In this document: in pieces, positions 1 to 5,660 of the stretch
Position numbering within the stretch: the stretch's first letter is position 1
Layout: every line of letters begins with the position of its first letter
Assembly (NCBI GenBank): GCA_026390045.1
Contig: JAPLGR010000308.1
Location: 1-10,179, forward strand
Length of the DNA: 10,179 nucleotides
DNA from: Chloroflexota bacterium
Lineage (GTDB): Bacteria > Chloroflexota > Anaerolineae > Anaerolineales > E44-bin32
Reading direction: 5' to 3'
Program-made: the position numbers and the translations under genes
Notes under the pieces: generated by a model
The model's database searches: none
What the model saw: only the letters and a program-made list of their open reading frames with translations
Told to the model about the DNA's origin: nothing

Positions 1-1
1 C

Positions 2-298
2 ATGAAGAATCGTGTGGCGCTCAGCCCGGACGAATCGGAGTCGCCGTTCCGGCTGGACTCGGAAGTCCGCCTGCTGCGAGATGTTGACTGCGTTGTGGCT
101 TCAACGCAGGCGGAGCTGGCGCAGTTCCAGTGGCTCTACCATGCCGACGTCCGGCGCGTGGTGGTCATCCCGCCCGGTGTGGATACCAGCCGTTTCTATC
201 CGATCTCCCCTGACGAAGCGAAAGAGTTCATCGGCGTGCCGTGCGACAAGAACATGCTGTTGTTCGTTGGCCGGATCGAGCGCTGCCAGCCCAGATAG
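2..298 (+). pseudogene. Glycosyltransferase family 4, central fragment (open at left edge, broken at right)
   Basis: The frame enters from the left edge and matches the middle of MshA-like GT4 enzymes, which transfer a sugar from a nucleotide-sugar donor. Visible landmarks are a 'MKNRVA' start of the linker, 'VVASTQAELAQF', the interdomain 'VVVIPPGVDTSRFYP' (the PPGVD hallmark) and the first strand of the donor domain, 'MLLFVGRIE'. The family normally continues with a lysine-containing loop and the rest of the UDP-sugar domain. Here the frame instead reads 'RCQPR' and stops at 296-298. Family similarity ends at about 280-283, where the sequence turns into the antisense of the same gene's N-terminal part. 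It is therefore a rearranged piece, not a complete gene. Similarity is judged by eye. Confidence 0.75.
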
Positions 299-634
299 CC
301 AGTAGTGACTGTGGAGCAGGTCATAGCGGAGGCCCTTGGCCTGGGCGAAATCCTCCACGCCGGCCACGAACTCGGCCAGGTGGTCTGCAAGCCGATCCTT
401 GGGCAGCGGCGTCTCCGGGCCCGCGCGCACGTGCACGATTCGGTTCCCATATCCAAGATCGTGCAGCACATGTGGGACATGATCATCTTGCGAACGCGTG
501 AACACGTCGACCCCGACGCCGCGGCGCCCGAGCTCGCGCGCCAGGTCGCGGACGTACACGTTCATTCCGCCGGTGTCCTTGCCGCCAAGCGTCGCCAAGG
601 GACACGTGTGATAGGAGATCATCGCCACGCGCAT
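101..634 (-). pseudogene. Glycosyltransferase family 4, N-terminal fragment
   Basis: From ATG at 634-632 the protein is a typical GT4 acceptor-side Rossmann domain: 'MRVAMISYHTCPLATLGG', then 'GGMNVYVRDLARELGRRG', 'VDVFTR' and 'DLLHSHYWLSGL' at residues 105-116. This is the order seen in MshA-like and sucrose-phosphate-synthase-like GT4 enzymes, which are cytosolic. Similarity stops at about residue 117 (base 284-286). Downstream the frame is simply the antisense of the plus-strand GT4 fragment, running to a stop at 101, so roughly 60 residues of the open frame are not genuine protein sequence. Residues of about 118-140 (the 'FHTLGH' region) and the whole C-terminal catalytic part are absent. 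No Shine-Dalgarno sequence precedes the ATG. A -10-like hexamer lies 6 bases upstream. Confidence 0.75.
279..284. other. Inversion junction at palindrome AGCGCT
   Basis: Left of this hexamer the plus strand encodes the central part of a GT4 enzyme. Right of it the minus strand encodes the N-terminal part of apparently the same enzyme. AGCGCT is its own reverse complement, so both orientations share it as microhomology. That is what a fold-back template switch or a microhomology-mediated inversion would leave. Whether the junction is biological cannot be decided from the sequence. Confidence 0.6.
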
Positions 635-640
635 ACGGTG

Positions 641-646
641 ATTATC
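641..646 (-). promoter_or_regulatory. -10-like hexamer of the GT4 gene, leaderless geometry
   Basis: On the minus strand GATAAT lies exactly 6 bases (CACCGT) upstream of the ATG at 634. Transcription would start at or within a base or two of the start codon, and there is no Shine-Dalgarno sequence. No convincing -35 is visible. The geometry matches the udk and VanZ-like genes in this window. Confidence 0.4.
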
Positions 647-708
647 TAACGAGACCCATCGATTGCCAAGGTACCAGGCGCATGTGGCTGTTCAGCCATC
701 GCGGCGGC

Positions 709-717
709 TGGTATAAT
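709..717 (+). promoter_or_regulatory. Extended -10 promoter of tRNA-Thr
   Basis: TGGTATAAT is a perfect extended -10 (TGn-TATAAT), ending 10 bases before the tRNA 5' end at 728. Transcription would start near 724, leaving a very short 5' leader. The best -35 candidate (TGTTCA, 689-694) is poor, as expected for an extended -10 promoter. Confidence 0.65.
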
Positions 718-727
718 GCCGGCCGTT

Positions 728-800
728 GCCACCATAGCTCAGCTGGCAGAGCGGGCGTTTCGTAAACGTCAGGTCGTGGGTTCGAATCCCACTGGTGGCT
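728..800 (+). tRNA. tRNA-Thr (anticodon CGT)
   Basis: The cloverleaf folds completely. The acceptor stem GCCACCA (728-734) pairs perfectly with TGGTGGC (793-799). The anticodon stem GGCGT/ACGTC has one G-U pair and encloses the loop TTCGTAA, giving anticodon CGT, which reads ACG (Thr). The T-stem GTGGG/CCCAC encloses the canonical TTCGAAT loop. The first two acceptor pairs (G1-C72, C2-G71) fit threonine identity. The discriminator is T at 800 and CCA is not encoded (CCT follows), so the tail must be added enzymatically. It is a minor-codon threonine tRNA standing alone, with its own promoter. Confidence 0.95.
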
Positions 801-850
801 CCTCCACCCTCGCCTGTCTCTCGGAACTCCCTTCGCGCGAGGCCAAGATC

Positions 851-964
851 GTGAGACTGAAGAGCGGCGTCACCGAGCTCCCCGCTTTCTATGTCCGCGC
901 GTCCGCCGATTCCACGGTCGTGGCTGGAACAACGCTCGTCCGCCTCGTCGCGAATCAACACTAG
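851..964 (+). CDS. Possible small ORF of 37 residues between tRNA-Thr and the YbaK gene
   Basis: A GTG start at 851 opens a 37-residue frame ending in TAG at 962-964, nine bases before the next start. A GAGG (839-842) lies 8 bases upstream of the GTG, and most third positions are G or C, as in the real genes here. The ribosome-binding site of the downstream deacylase overlaps the stop (TAGGAG), so coupling is possible. The peptide (starting MRLKSGVTELPAFYV) has no family I recognise, no signal peptide and no membrane segment. The same frame continues upstream through the tRNA, where it cannot be coding. It could equally be untranslated spacer in GC-rich DNA. Confidence 0.22.
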   Translation: MRLKSGVTELPAFYVRASADSTVVAGTTLVRLVANQH

Positions 965-973
965 GAGACGCCG

Positions 974-1465
974 ATGCCTTCGGACCAGCCCCTGCCCGCC
1001 GCGGCCCAACGTGTCCAGGAAGCCTTGAGCGCCCTCGGCCGTTCGTACATCGTCCGCCAGCTCGACCAATCGACCCGGACCGCGTCCGAAGCCGCGCAGG
1101 CCGTTGGCTGCCAGGTCGCCCAGATCGCCAAGTCGCTCGTCTTCCGCGGCAAGACCAGCGGCCGTCCCGTGCTGGTGATCGCCTGCGGCGCCAACCGTGT
1201 AAGCGAAACGCGCCTGGCCGATCTGCTTGGAGAACCGGTTGTCATGGCCGATCCCGATTTCGTCCGTCAGCACACCGGCTTCTCCATCGGAGGCGTGCCG
1301 CCCATCGGCCTTGCCTCTCCGCTGCCGATCTTCATCGACGCGGACCTGCTGAAGTTCGACGTGATCTGGGCCGCGGCCGGGACGCCTCACGCCGTCTTTC
1401 CCATGCCTCCCGGCGATCTTGCCGCGCTCACCGGCGGCCAGGTCGTTGCCCTCAAGTCCGGCTGA
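974..1465 (+). CDS. ybaK: YbaK/EbsC-family aminoacyl-tRNA deacylase (Cys-tRNA(Pro) type)
   Basis: A 163-residue single-domain cytosolic protein of the YbaK/ProXp family, which hydrolyses mischarged tRNAs such as Cys-tRNA(Pro) in trans. Signature elements are 'AKSLVFR' around residue 52 with the family's conserved lysine (K53), 'GFSIGGVPPIG' at 102-112, 'IFIDADLL' at 119-126 and 'AAAGTPHAVFPM' at 133-144 with the conserved GTPH. The length is normal for the family. The start ATG is supported by AGGAG (963-967), six bases upstream. Proteins of this group vary in tRNA specificity, so the exact substrate is inferred. The gene follows tRNA-Thr(CGT), but nothing links the two functionally. The uridine kinase gene downstream has its own promoter. 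Confidence 0.9.
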   Translation: MPSDQPLPAAAQRVQEALSALGRSYIVRQLDQSTRTASEAAQAVGCQVAQIAKSLVFRGKTSGRPVLVIACGANRVSETRLADLLGEPVVMADPDFVRQHTGFSIGGVPPIGLASPLPIFIDADLLKFDVIWAAAGTPHAVFPMPPGDLAALTGGQVVALKSG

Positions 1466-1504
1466 GGCCCCTCTCGCGCTCCAAGCCAACGCGTGCGGCT
1501 CGCG

Positions 1505-1510
1505 TATAAT
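1505..1510 (+). promoter_or_regulatory. -10 box of udk, leaderless geometry
   Basis: A perfect TATAAT is followed by six bases (GGGCGC) and then the ATG of uridine kinase at 1517. With the usual spacing, transcription starts at the A of ATG. There is no Shine-Dalgarno sequence, so a leaderless mRNA is the simplest reading. No -35 match is seen around 1482-1487. Confidence 0.6.
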
Positions 1511-1516
1511 GGGCGC

Positions 1517-2149
1517 ATGCCCGATCGCCCTGCTCATGTCATCATCGGCATCGCCGGAGGCACTGGTTCGGGGAAGACGACCGTTGCCAACGTGATCCTG
1601 GAGCGTGCCGGCGCGGCCCACATCGCCTTTCTTCCCCACGATGCGTACTACAAAGACCTGAAGGACCTCCCGCCCTTCCAGCGCCAGACACTCAACTTCG
1701 ACCACCCAGACTCGCTCGAGACCTCGCTACTGGTGGAGCACCTGCGACGCCTGCGCGCGGGCGAACCGGTGGAGATTCCTGTCTACGACTTCACCACGCA
1801 CTCGCGCACGAGCCGGACGACGCGCGTGGAACCCCAGCCGATCATCCTGGTGGAAGGCATCCTGATCTTCGCTGAACCTGAGCTGCGCGAGCTCTTTGAC
1901 GTGCGCATCTTCGTCGATACTGCGCCGGACGTGCGTTTCATCCGCCGCCTCCAACGCGACGTCAAGGAGCGCGGGCGCACGGTCGAGTCGGTCATCCAGC
2001 AATACGAGAATTCGGTCCGACCGATGCACCTCGAGTTCGTCGAGCCGTCCAAGCGCTACGCAGACGTGATCATCCCCGAGGGAGGCCTCAACCTGGTCGC
2101 CATGGACATGGTGGTGGCCAGGATTGAGACGCTGCTCCGCCAACCCTGA
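1517..2149 (+). CDS. udk: Uridine kinase
   Basis: A 210-residue protein, close to the usual length of bacterial Udk. It phosphorylates uridine and cytidine to UMP and CMP with ATP or GTP in the pyrimidine salvage pathway in the cytosol. The Walker A loop is GGTGSGKT at residues 14-21. The 'PHDAYYKD' segment (40-47) carries the substrate-binding Asp/Tyr region, followed by 'NFDHPDSL', 'PVYDF', 'ILVEGIL' (Walker B-like strand), 'FVDT', 'RFIRRLQRD' (LID-like arginines) and 'VRPMHLEFVEPSKRYADVIIPEGG'. This order is diagnostic. The frame is open from a GTG at 1493, but that would place the TATAAT promoter inside the gene and give a non-family N-terminus, so ATG 1517 is chosen. The cyclophilin gene starts 15 bases after its stop. 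Confidence 0.95.
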   Translation: MPDRPAHVIIGIAGGTGSGKTTVANVILERAGAAHIAFLPHDAYYKDLKDLPPFQRQTLNFDHPDSLETSLLVEHLRRLRAGEPVEIPVYDFTTHSRTSRTTRVEPQPIILVEGILIFAEPELRELFDVRIFVDTAPDVRFIRRLQRDVKERGRTVESVIQQYENSVRPMHLEFVEPSKRYADVIIPEGGLNLVAMDMVVARIETLLRQP

Positions 2150-2164
2150 CCTAAGGAGAACCGC

Positions 2165-2677
2165 ATGCCCGCCAAGAAGTACTCCGCGCCGCCCGCCATG
2201 GCCCTCAAGCCGGACAAGCACTACCAGGCCCGCATCGAGACCGACAAGGGCGATATCCTAGTTGACCTGCACGCCGATCTCGTGCCGGCCACGGTCAACA
2301 ACTTCGTCTTCCTGGCGCGCGAGGGATTCTACGACGGCGTGATCTTCCATCGCGTGATCGCCAACTTCATGGCTCAGTCAGGCGATCCGACCGGCACGGG
2401 CACAGGCGGGCCCGGCTATCAGTTCAAGGATGAGTTTGACCAGACGCTGCGTCACTCCGGACTAGGCGTCCTGTCCATGGCCAATGCCGGGCCGAACACC
2501 AACGGCTCGCAGTTCTTCATCACGCACGTCGCCACCCCCTGGCTGGACGGCAAGCACTCCGTCTTTGGGCAGGTCGTGGATGGCATGAAGGTCCTGATGT
2601 CGATCCCCGTGCGTGATCCGAGCAACCGAAACGCGCCGGCGGTCGCCATCCGGCGGATCGAGATCCTCGAGAAGTGA
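2165..2677 (+). CDS. Peptidyl-prolyl cis-trans isomerase, cyclophilin type
   Basis: A 170-residue cyclophilin that catalyses cis-trans isomerisation of X-Pro peptide bonds during folding. There is no signal peptide (N-terminus MPAKKYSAPP), so it should be cytosolic. The active-site set is intact: R63 and F68 and Q71 in 'FHRVIANFMAQSGD', 'NTNGSQFFIT' with its Phe pair at 117-118, W126 and H131 in 'PWLDGKHSVFG'. The loop 'GTGTGGPGYQFKDE' is typical of bacterial single-domain cyclophilins. The start ATG has a strong AAGGAG with normal spacing. The gene lies 15 bases behind udk and overlaps the next gene by four bases (GTGA), so it is likely co-transcribed with both. Confidence 0.95.
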   Translation: MPAKKYSAPPAMALKPDKHYQARIETDKGDILVDLHADLVPATVNNFVFLAREGFYDGVIFHRVIANFMAQSGDPTGTGTGGPGYQFKDEFDQTLRHSGLGVLSMANAGPNTNGSQFFITHVATPWLDGKHSVFGQVVDGMKVLMSIPVRDPSNRNAPAVAIRRIEILEK

Positions 2678-3234
2678 CCGAAGCCAAGCCGGGCTCGCGG
2701 CGGCTGACGATCCTGCGGCTGCTCGCCCTGCTGGCAGTCATCGGCATCACCATCTTCATCTTCTCCATCCGGGACCGGGCGGATCAGCTCGCCGCGTACG
2801 GCTACCCAGGGATCTTCATCCTGTCGCTCCTGGCAAACGCGACCATCATCCTGCCCGCCCCCGGGTGGGCGGTCACGTTTGCGATGGGCGCCGTGTTTCA
2901 TCCGTTGGGGGTAGCCTTCGCCGCTGGGACCGGCGCGACGCTGGGCGAACTCACCGGCTACATGGCTGGCTTCAGCGGACAGGCGGTGATTGAAAACGCT
3001 CAGGTCTACAAGCGGCTACTAGATTGGACGCGCCGCTTCGGCGGGTTGACGATCATTGCGCTGGCCGCCATCCCCAGCCCTTTCTTCGACCTGGCGGGCA
3101 TCGCAGCCGGCGCGTTGCGTATGCCCATTGGCCTGTTCCTGCTCTACACGTGGATCGGCAAGCTCATCAAGATGGCTTTGTTCGCCTACGGAGGCGCAGC
3201 CTCGATCGATTGGCTCGATGCGGTGATGCGCTAG
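2674..3234 (+). CDS. VTT/DedA-like (SNARE-associated) inner-membrane protein
   Basis: A 186-residue polytopic membrane protein. Hydrophobic segments lie at about residues 11-31, 45-72, 76-95, 124-148 and 151-175. Family marks are 'GATLGELTGYMAGF' (87-100, the GxxxGE...GY pattern) and 'AAIPSPFFDLAGIAAGALRM' (131-150), equivalent to the re-entrant Pro/Arg/Gly motif of VTT (TVP38/TMEM64/DedA) proteins. Family members act in lipid scrambling or flippase roles such as undecaprenyl-phosphate recycling. The substrate here is unknown. The start GTG overlaps the cyclophilin stop as GTGA. No better Shine-Dalgarno site is visible, so translation probably depends on coupling. The stop is 12 bases from the stop of the convergent acetyltransferase gene, with no terminator hairpin between them. 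Confidence 0.8.
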   Translation: MTEAKPGSRRLTILRLLALLAVIGITIFIFSIRDRADQLAAYGYPGIFILSLLANATIILPAPGWAVTFAMGAVFHPLGVAFAAGTGATLGELTGYMAGFSGQAVIENAQVYKRLLDWTRRFGGLTIIALAAIPSPFFDLAGIAAGALRMPIGLFLLYTWIGKLIKMALFAYGGAASIDWLDAVMR

Positions 3235-3246
3235 CAGGCCCCGCCC

Positions 3247-4077
3247 TCAGCCCAGGGTGCGCTCACCGTCGATCAGCAGGAAGTAGGCGCGCGGGACGCG
3301 CTCGCCTCGCAGCCACAGGTAGTCGGTCAACCAGTAGCCCTGCGCAAAGGCCTGTGACAGGACGTGCTGAAGGTGCGCGCGCCACTCCAGGGACAATCCA
3401 GGATCCCGCGCCTGCAGCGCATGCACGTCGTGCGGCACCTCCACGAGCGCCGTCGCACTATCGGGTGGGGACTCGCCACCCGTCGGGCGCAGTAGTCCAT
3501 CGTCGTCCAAACGGCCGGCGTTGAGCTTTGGCGCCCCAGCCTCCAGAGCATGCGCAAGATCCAACTCCGGACGTCCGCCGGTGAGGCGCGACTGGACGCG
3601 CGACGAACTCACCCACCATTCGACATCCAGCCGCCCGCCACGTCCCGGTTCCGGCGCTGCCTTCAGACCCCTGCTGACTGCTCCCAGCTTGTGAATCGCC
3701 AGCTGGGCGAGGCAGCCCTCCAGCGGATCCTGCTCCCAGGTTGCCAGTCGCAAACCTTGCTTCACCGCGAGCATTCGCTGGAGTCTCATCAATCCTCCAC
3801 CGATCCCGCGGCCGGAGGCACCCGCCTCAACCGCCAGCCCGGTCACTCGCAACCGATCCCGCTCGACGCGCGGTGGGCTCACTTCGTCGGGAGCGAGGTG
3901 GCTTGCCGTCGCTCCTATCAGTCGATCAGCTTCGAAGGCGCCAAGCAGAACGACGCGGGAAGCATGGTCCCCCAACCGCCCAATGGACCCTTCCTCACCG
4001 CCAAGGAGGTGCACGGCATGGAGCTGATCTCCTGGTTCGGTCAGCAGGCGATAGGTCACACGTGGATCGGAGCTCAC
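3247..4077 (-). CDS. GNAT-superfamily acetyltransferase, COG3375-like
   Basis: A 276-residue protein. Its first half has a GNAT fold: 'VVLLGAFEADRLIGATASHL' (42-61), then 'VTGLAVEAGASGRGIGGGLM' (78-97) with the acetyl-CoA pyrophosphate loop RGIGGG, and 'LATWEQDPLE'. The second half ('AIHKLGAVSR', 'DVEWWV', 'VEVPHDVHAL', 'FAQGYWLTDYL') matches my memory of the COG3375 predicted acetyltransferases, whose acceptor is unknown. The start is placed at GTG 4077-4075, which overlaps the upstream SDR stop as GTGA and has GGAG six bases upstream. An in-frame ATG at 4119 would extend it 42 bases into the SDR gene and looks less likely. It is probably co-translated with that SDR. Confidence 0.7.
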   Translation of the reverse strand: MSSDPRVTYRLLTEPGDQLHAVHLLGGEEGSIGRLGDHASRVVLLGAFEADRLIGATASHLAPDEVSPPRVERDRLRVTGLAVEAGASGRGIGGGLMRLQRMLAVKQGLRLATWEQDPLEGCLAQLAIHKLGAVSRGLKAAPEPGRGGRLDVEWWVSSSRVQSRLTGGRPELDLAHALEAGAPKLNAGRLDDDGLLRPTGGESPPDSATALVEVPHDVHALQARDPGLSLEWRAHLQHVLSQAFAQGYWLTDYLWLRGERVPRAYFLLIDGERTLG

Positions 4078-5018
4078 AGGCCTCTCCGCGCGGCGAGCTG
4101 TCGCGCCAGGAGTTCCCATTCCCAGTTCTTCCCGCGCAGGTGATCGAGGTGCGCCTCCAGCCTGGCCGGCTGCAGCCCGAACAGCCGCGGCACCGAGTCG
4201 ATCTCAGCGGTGCGATTCGACGCTAGGTAGTCGAGGAAGTAGGGCGCGATGGGCGGTCGCGGCAGTAAGTAGCCGAGCACGGCGGCGCCGGCGCGCAAGT
4301 AGGGCTGACGCGTGGGGAGGATTATGCGCGTCAGGCCGGCGGCCGGCAGGATCATGCTCACGACTTGGCGCAGGCTGTGATACTCGGGCCCGCCGATCTC
4401 GAGCGGCATGCCCGACGGCTCATGGTCGTCCAGCGTCCACGTGATGAGCGTGGCAAGGTCCTCCACCCACAGCGGGTGCAGCAGCACATCACCATCACCC
4501 GGAAGCAGGAAGACCAACGGAAACGAAGCCCCGAGCATCGCCAGGGGCCTGGTGAAGTGATCCTCCGTCCCAAACAGGATCCCTGGACGTAGGATCGTAT
4601 GCGGCACTCTCGAGGTGCGAAGGCTCTCCTCAGCCAGAGCCTTCGCGCGCAGAACCGGGAAAGCCGATTCGCGGCTTGCGCCAAGGTGGCTCACGTAAAC
4701 CAGGTGGCGTACGCCGGCCTGCGCGGCGGCTTCGGCCAACGTGCGCGTCCCCTCGATGTCCGTTCGCTGGAGGGCTGCGGGGTTGCCGGTGCGGTCAGCG
4801 CTGGCCAGGTGGACACCGCAGTCGACTCCGACCAGCGCTGCCCGGAGGCCGCGCGCGTCGGTCAGGGACGCGAGGGCCACATCCACCGAGACGCCGGCGG
4901 GGAGGCGCGGGCTGCGCTGCGCGGGCTTGAGCAGCGTGCGCACCTGATGGCCGGCCGCGCTGAGGTGCCGCAGCAACGAACGGCCGACGAATCCGGTAGC
5001 GCCCGTCACCAGGATCAT
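4074..5018 (-). CDS. Atypical SDR: NAD(P)-binding epimerase/NDUFA9-like protein
   Basis: A 314-residue cytosolic Rossmann-fold protein of the NAD(P)H-binding/NmrA-NDUFA9-like group. The dinucleotide loop TGATGFVG is at residues 5-12. Further marks are 'VHLASADRTG', 'DIEGTRTLAEAA', 'VYVSHLGAS' with S110, 'FPVLRAKALAEESLR' (120-134), 'TILRPGILFG' (141-150) and 'PLWVEDLATLI'. In the YxxxK position of classical SDRs this protein has valine (V122) with K126 retained, so it is probably atypical: a binding protein, or an enzyme using another base. The substrate is unknown. The start is ATG 5018, because the NAD-binding strand MILVTGATG begins there. The in-frame GTG at 5057 would add 13 unlikely residues. 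The Shine-Dalgarno sequence is weak. It is the first gene of a two-gene unit with the acetyltransferase. Confidence 0.8.
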   Translation of the reverse strand: MILVTGATGFVGRSLLRHLSAAGHQVRTLLKPAQRSPRLPAGVSVDVALASLTDARGLRAALVGVDCGVHLASADRTGNPAALQRTDIEGTRTLAEAAAQAGVRHLVYVSHLGASRESAFPVLRAKALAEESLRTSRVPHTILRPGILFGTEDHFTRPLAMLGASFPLVFLLPGDGDVLLHPLWVEDLATLITWTLDDHEPSGMPLEIGGPEYHSLRQVVSMILPAAGLTRIILPTRQPYLRAGAAVLGYLLPRPPIAPYFLDYLASNRTAEIDSVPRLFGLQPARLEAHLDHLRGKNWEWELLARQLAARRGL

Positions 5019-5105
5019 CGTGCTCTGCTTCGCGCGTCCGATGAATCGGACACGCACTCATGAGAAACGCTCGCGTGCATCGCTTCGCGGAATGAAACGG
5101 GCCGG

Positions 5106-5114
5106 ATTGTAGCA
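5106..5114 (-). promoter_or_regulatory. Extended -10 promoter of the SDR/acetyltransferase pair
   Basis: On the minus strand TGCTACAAT fits TGn-TAnAAT. Transcription would start near 5099, giving an untranslated leader of about 80 bases before ATG 5018. A TTGAGC at 5138-5133 is 21 bases upstream, too far for a normal -35. Confidence 0.5.
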
Positions 5115-5265
5115 CACCGACTGCGCGCCCTCGCTCAATGCGGCCATCGAATCCTACTGAGAGGCGGTCGGCCCTCGCAGACAATGGCTCACCGCATGCC
5201 GCCTGGATGTCACAAGCCTCGGCGGGGACCGAAACGCATGCGACGATGAGCGCCAGGGCTGACGC

Positions 5266-5296
5266 GAAGGGGCCGTCCCTGCGGGACGGCCCCTTC
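5266..5296 (-). terminator. Perfect 14-bp GC-rich hairpin downstream of the lipoprotein gene
   Basis: Bases 5266-5279 (GAAGGGGCCGTCCC) pair without mismatch with 5283-5296 around a TGC loop. The hairpin lies 35 bases beyond the stop of the minus-strand lipoprotein gene, so it most likely ends that transcript and separates it from the next minus-strand unit. No long T-tract follows on either strand (TCTGTT on plus), so termination efficiency is uncertain. The rest of the gap 5115-5330 shows no gene. Confidence 0.7.
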
Positions 5297-5330
5297 TGTT
5301 CACGGTTCCGATCTGAATTCGCGCATCAGC

Positions 5331-5660
5331 CTAGGGATAGACGCAACCGTCCTTCCCCGTCGGAAGTCTCTTCCAGGTTCCTCCAGCGGCCTTGCACGTC
5401 TCCCCGGTGTTCAGAGAAGCGGCGCAGACGGGGCCGCGAGGCTCTTCCGTCGGCTTCTCTGGTTCGTAGAGCATGCGCAGGCCGCTGACATCACCCAGCG
5501 GTTCGATATCGGCACTCGGGACCCAGCAGCGCTCGCCGGGATTGTCCGGGTTGGTGACCGCAAGCCAACTGCGCGTGATGTCGGTGCCGGCGATCGGCGA
5601 TGGCTCGCCCGCCACAAAGTAGCCCAGGATGTCCCATTCAAGCCCGGGGCCGTACCGGCA
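5331..5660 (-). CDS. SH3b-like C-terminal module of the lipoprotein, in the shifted frame
   Basis: The 109 codons from TGC at 5660-5658 read 'CRYGPGLEWDI', a characteristic start of bacterial SH3 (YraI-like) modules, then 'SWLAVTNP', 'GERCWVPSADI' and a Cys-rich tail. No Shine-Dalgarno sequence or plausible start lies just ahead. The first in-frame initiation codon (GTG 5615) would cut off the first strands of the domain. It is therefore the displaced end of the upstream frame, not a separate gene. SH3b modules usually bind peptidoglycan or other surface ligands. The ligand here is unknown. Confidence 0.6.
   Translation of the reverse strand, partial: CRYGPGLEWDILGYFVAGEPSPIAGTDITRSWLAVTNPDNPGERCWVPSADIEPLGDVSGLRMLYEPEKPTEEPRGPVCAASLNTGETCKAAGGTWKRLPTGKDGCVYP

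Noticed and set aside
808..842. Hairpin CCTCGC/GCGAGG after the tRNA as a terminator
   Set aside because: Only six pairs with a 23-base loop and no T-tract.
692..1705. 337-codon minus-strand frame containing 'SGIRTHDLTF'
   Set aside because: It is antisense to the tRNA-Thr, ybaK and the start of udk. The 'SGIRTHDL' string is the well-known spurious translation of an antisense tRNA.
3550..4143. 197-codon plus-strand frame
   Set aside because: It is antisense to the acetyltransferase, with low-complexity composition.
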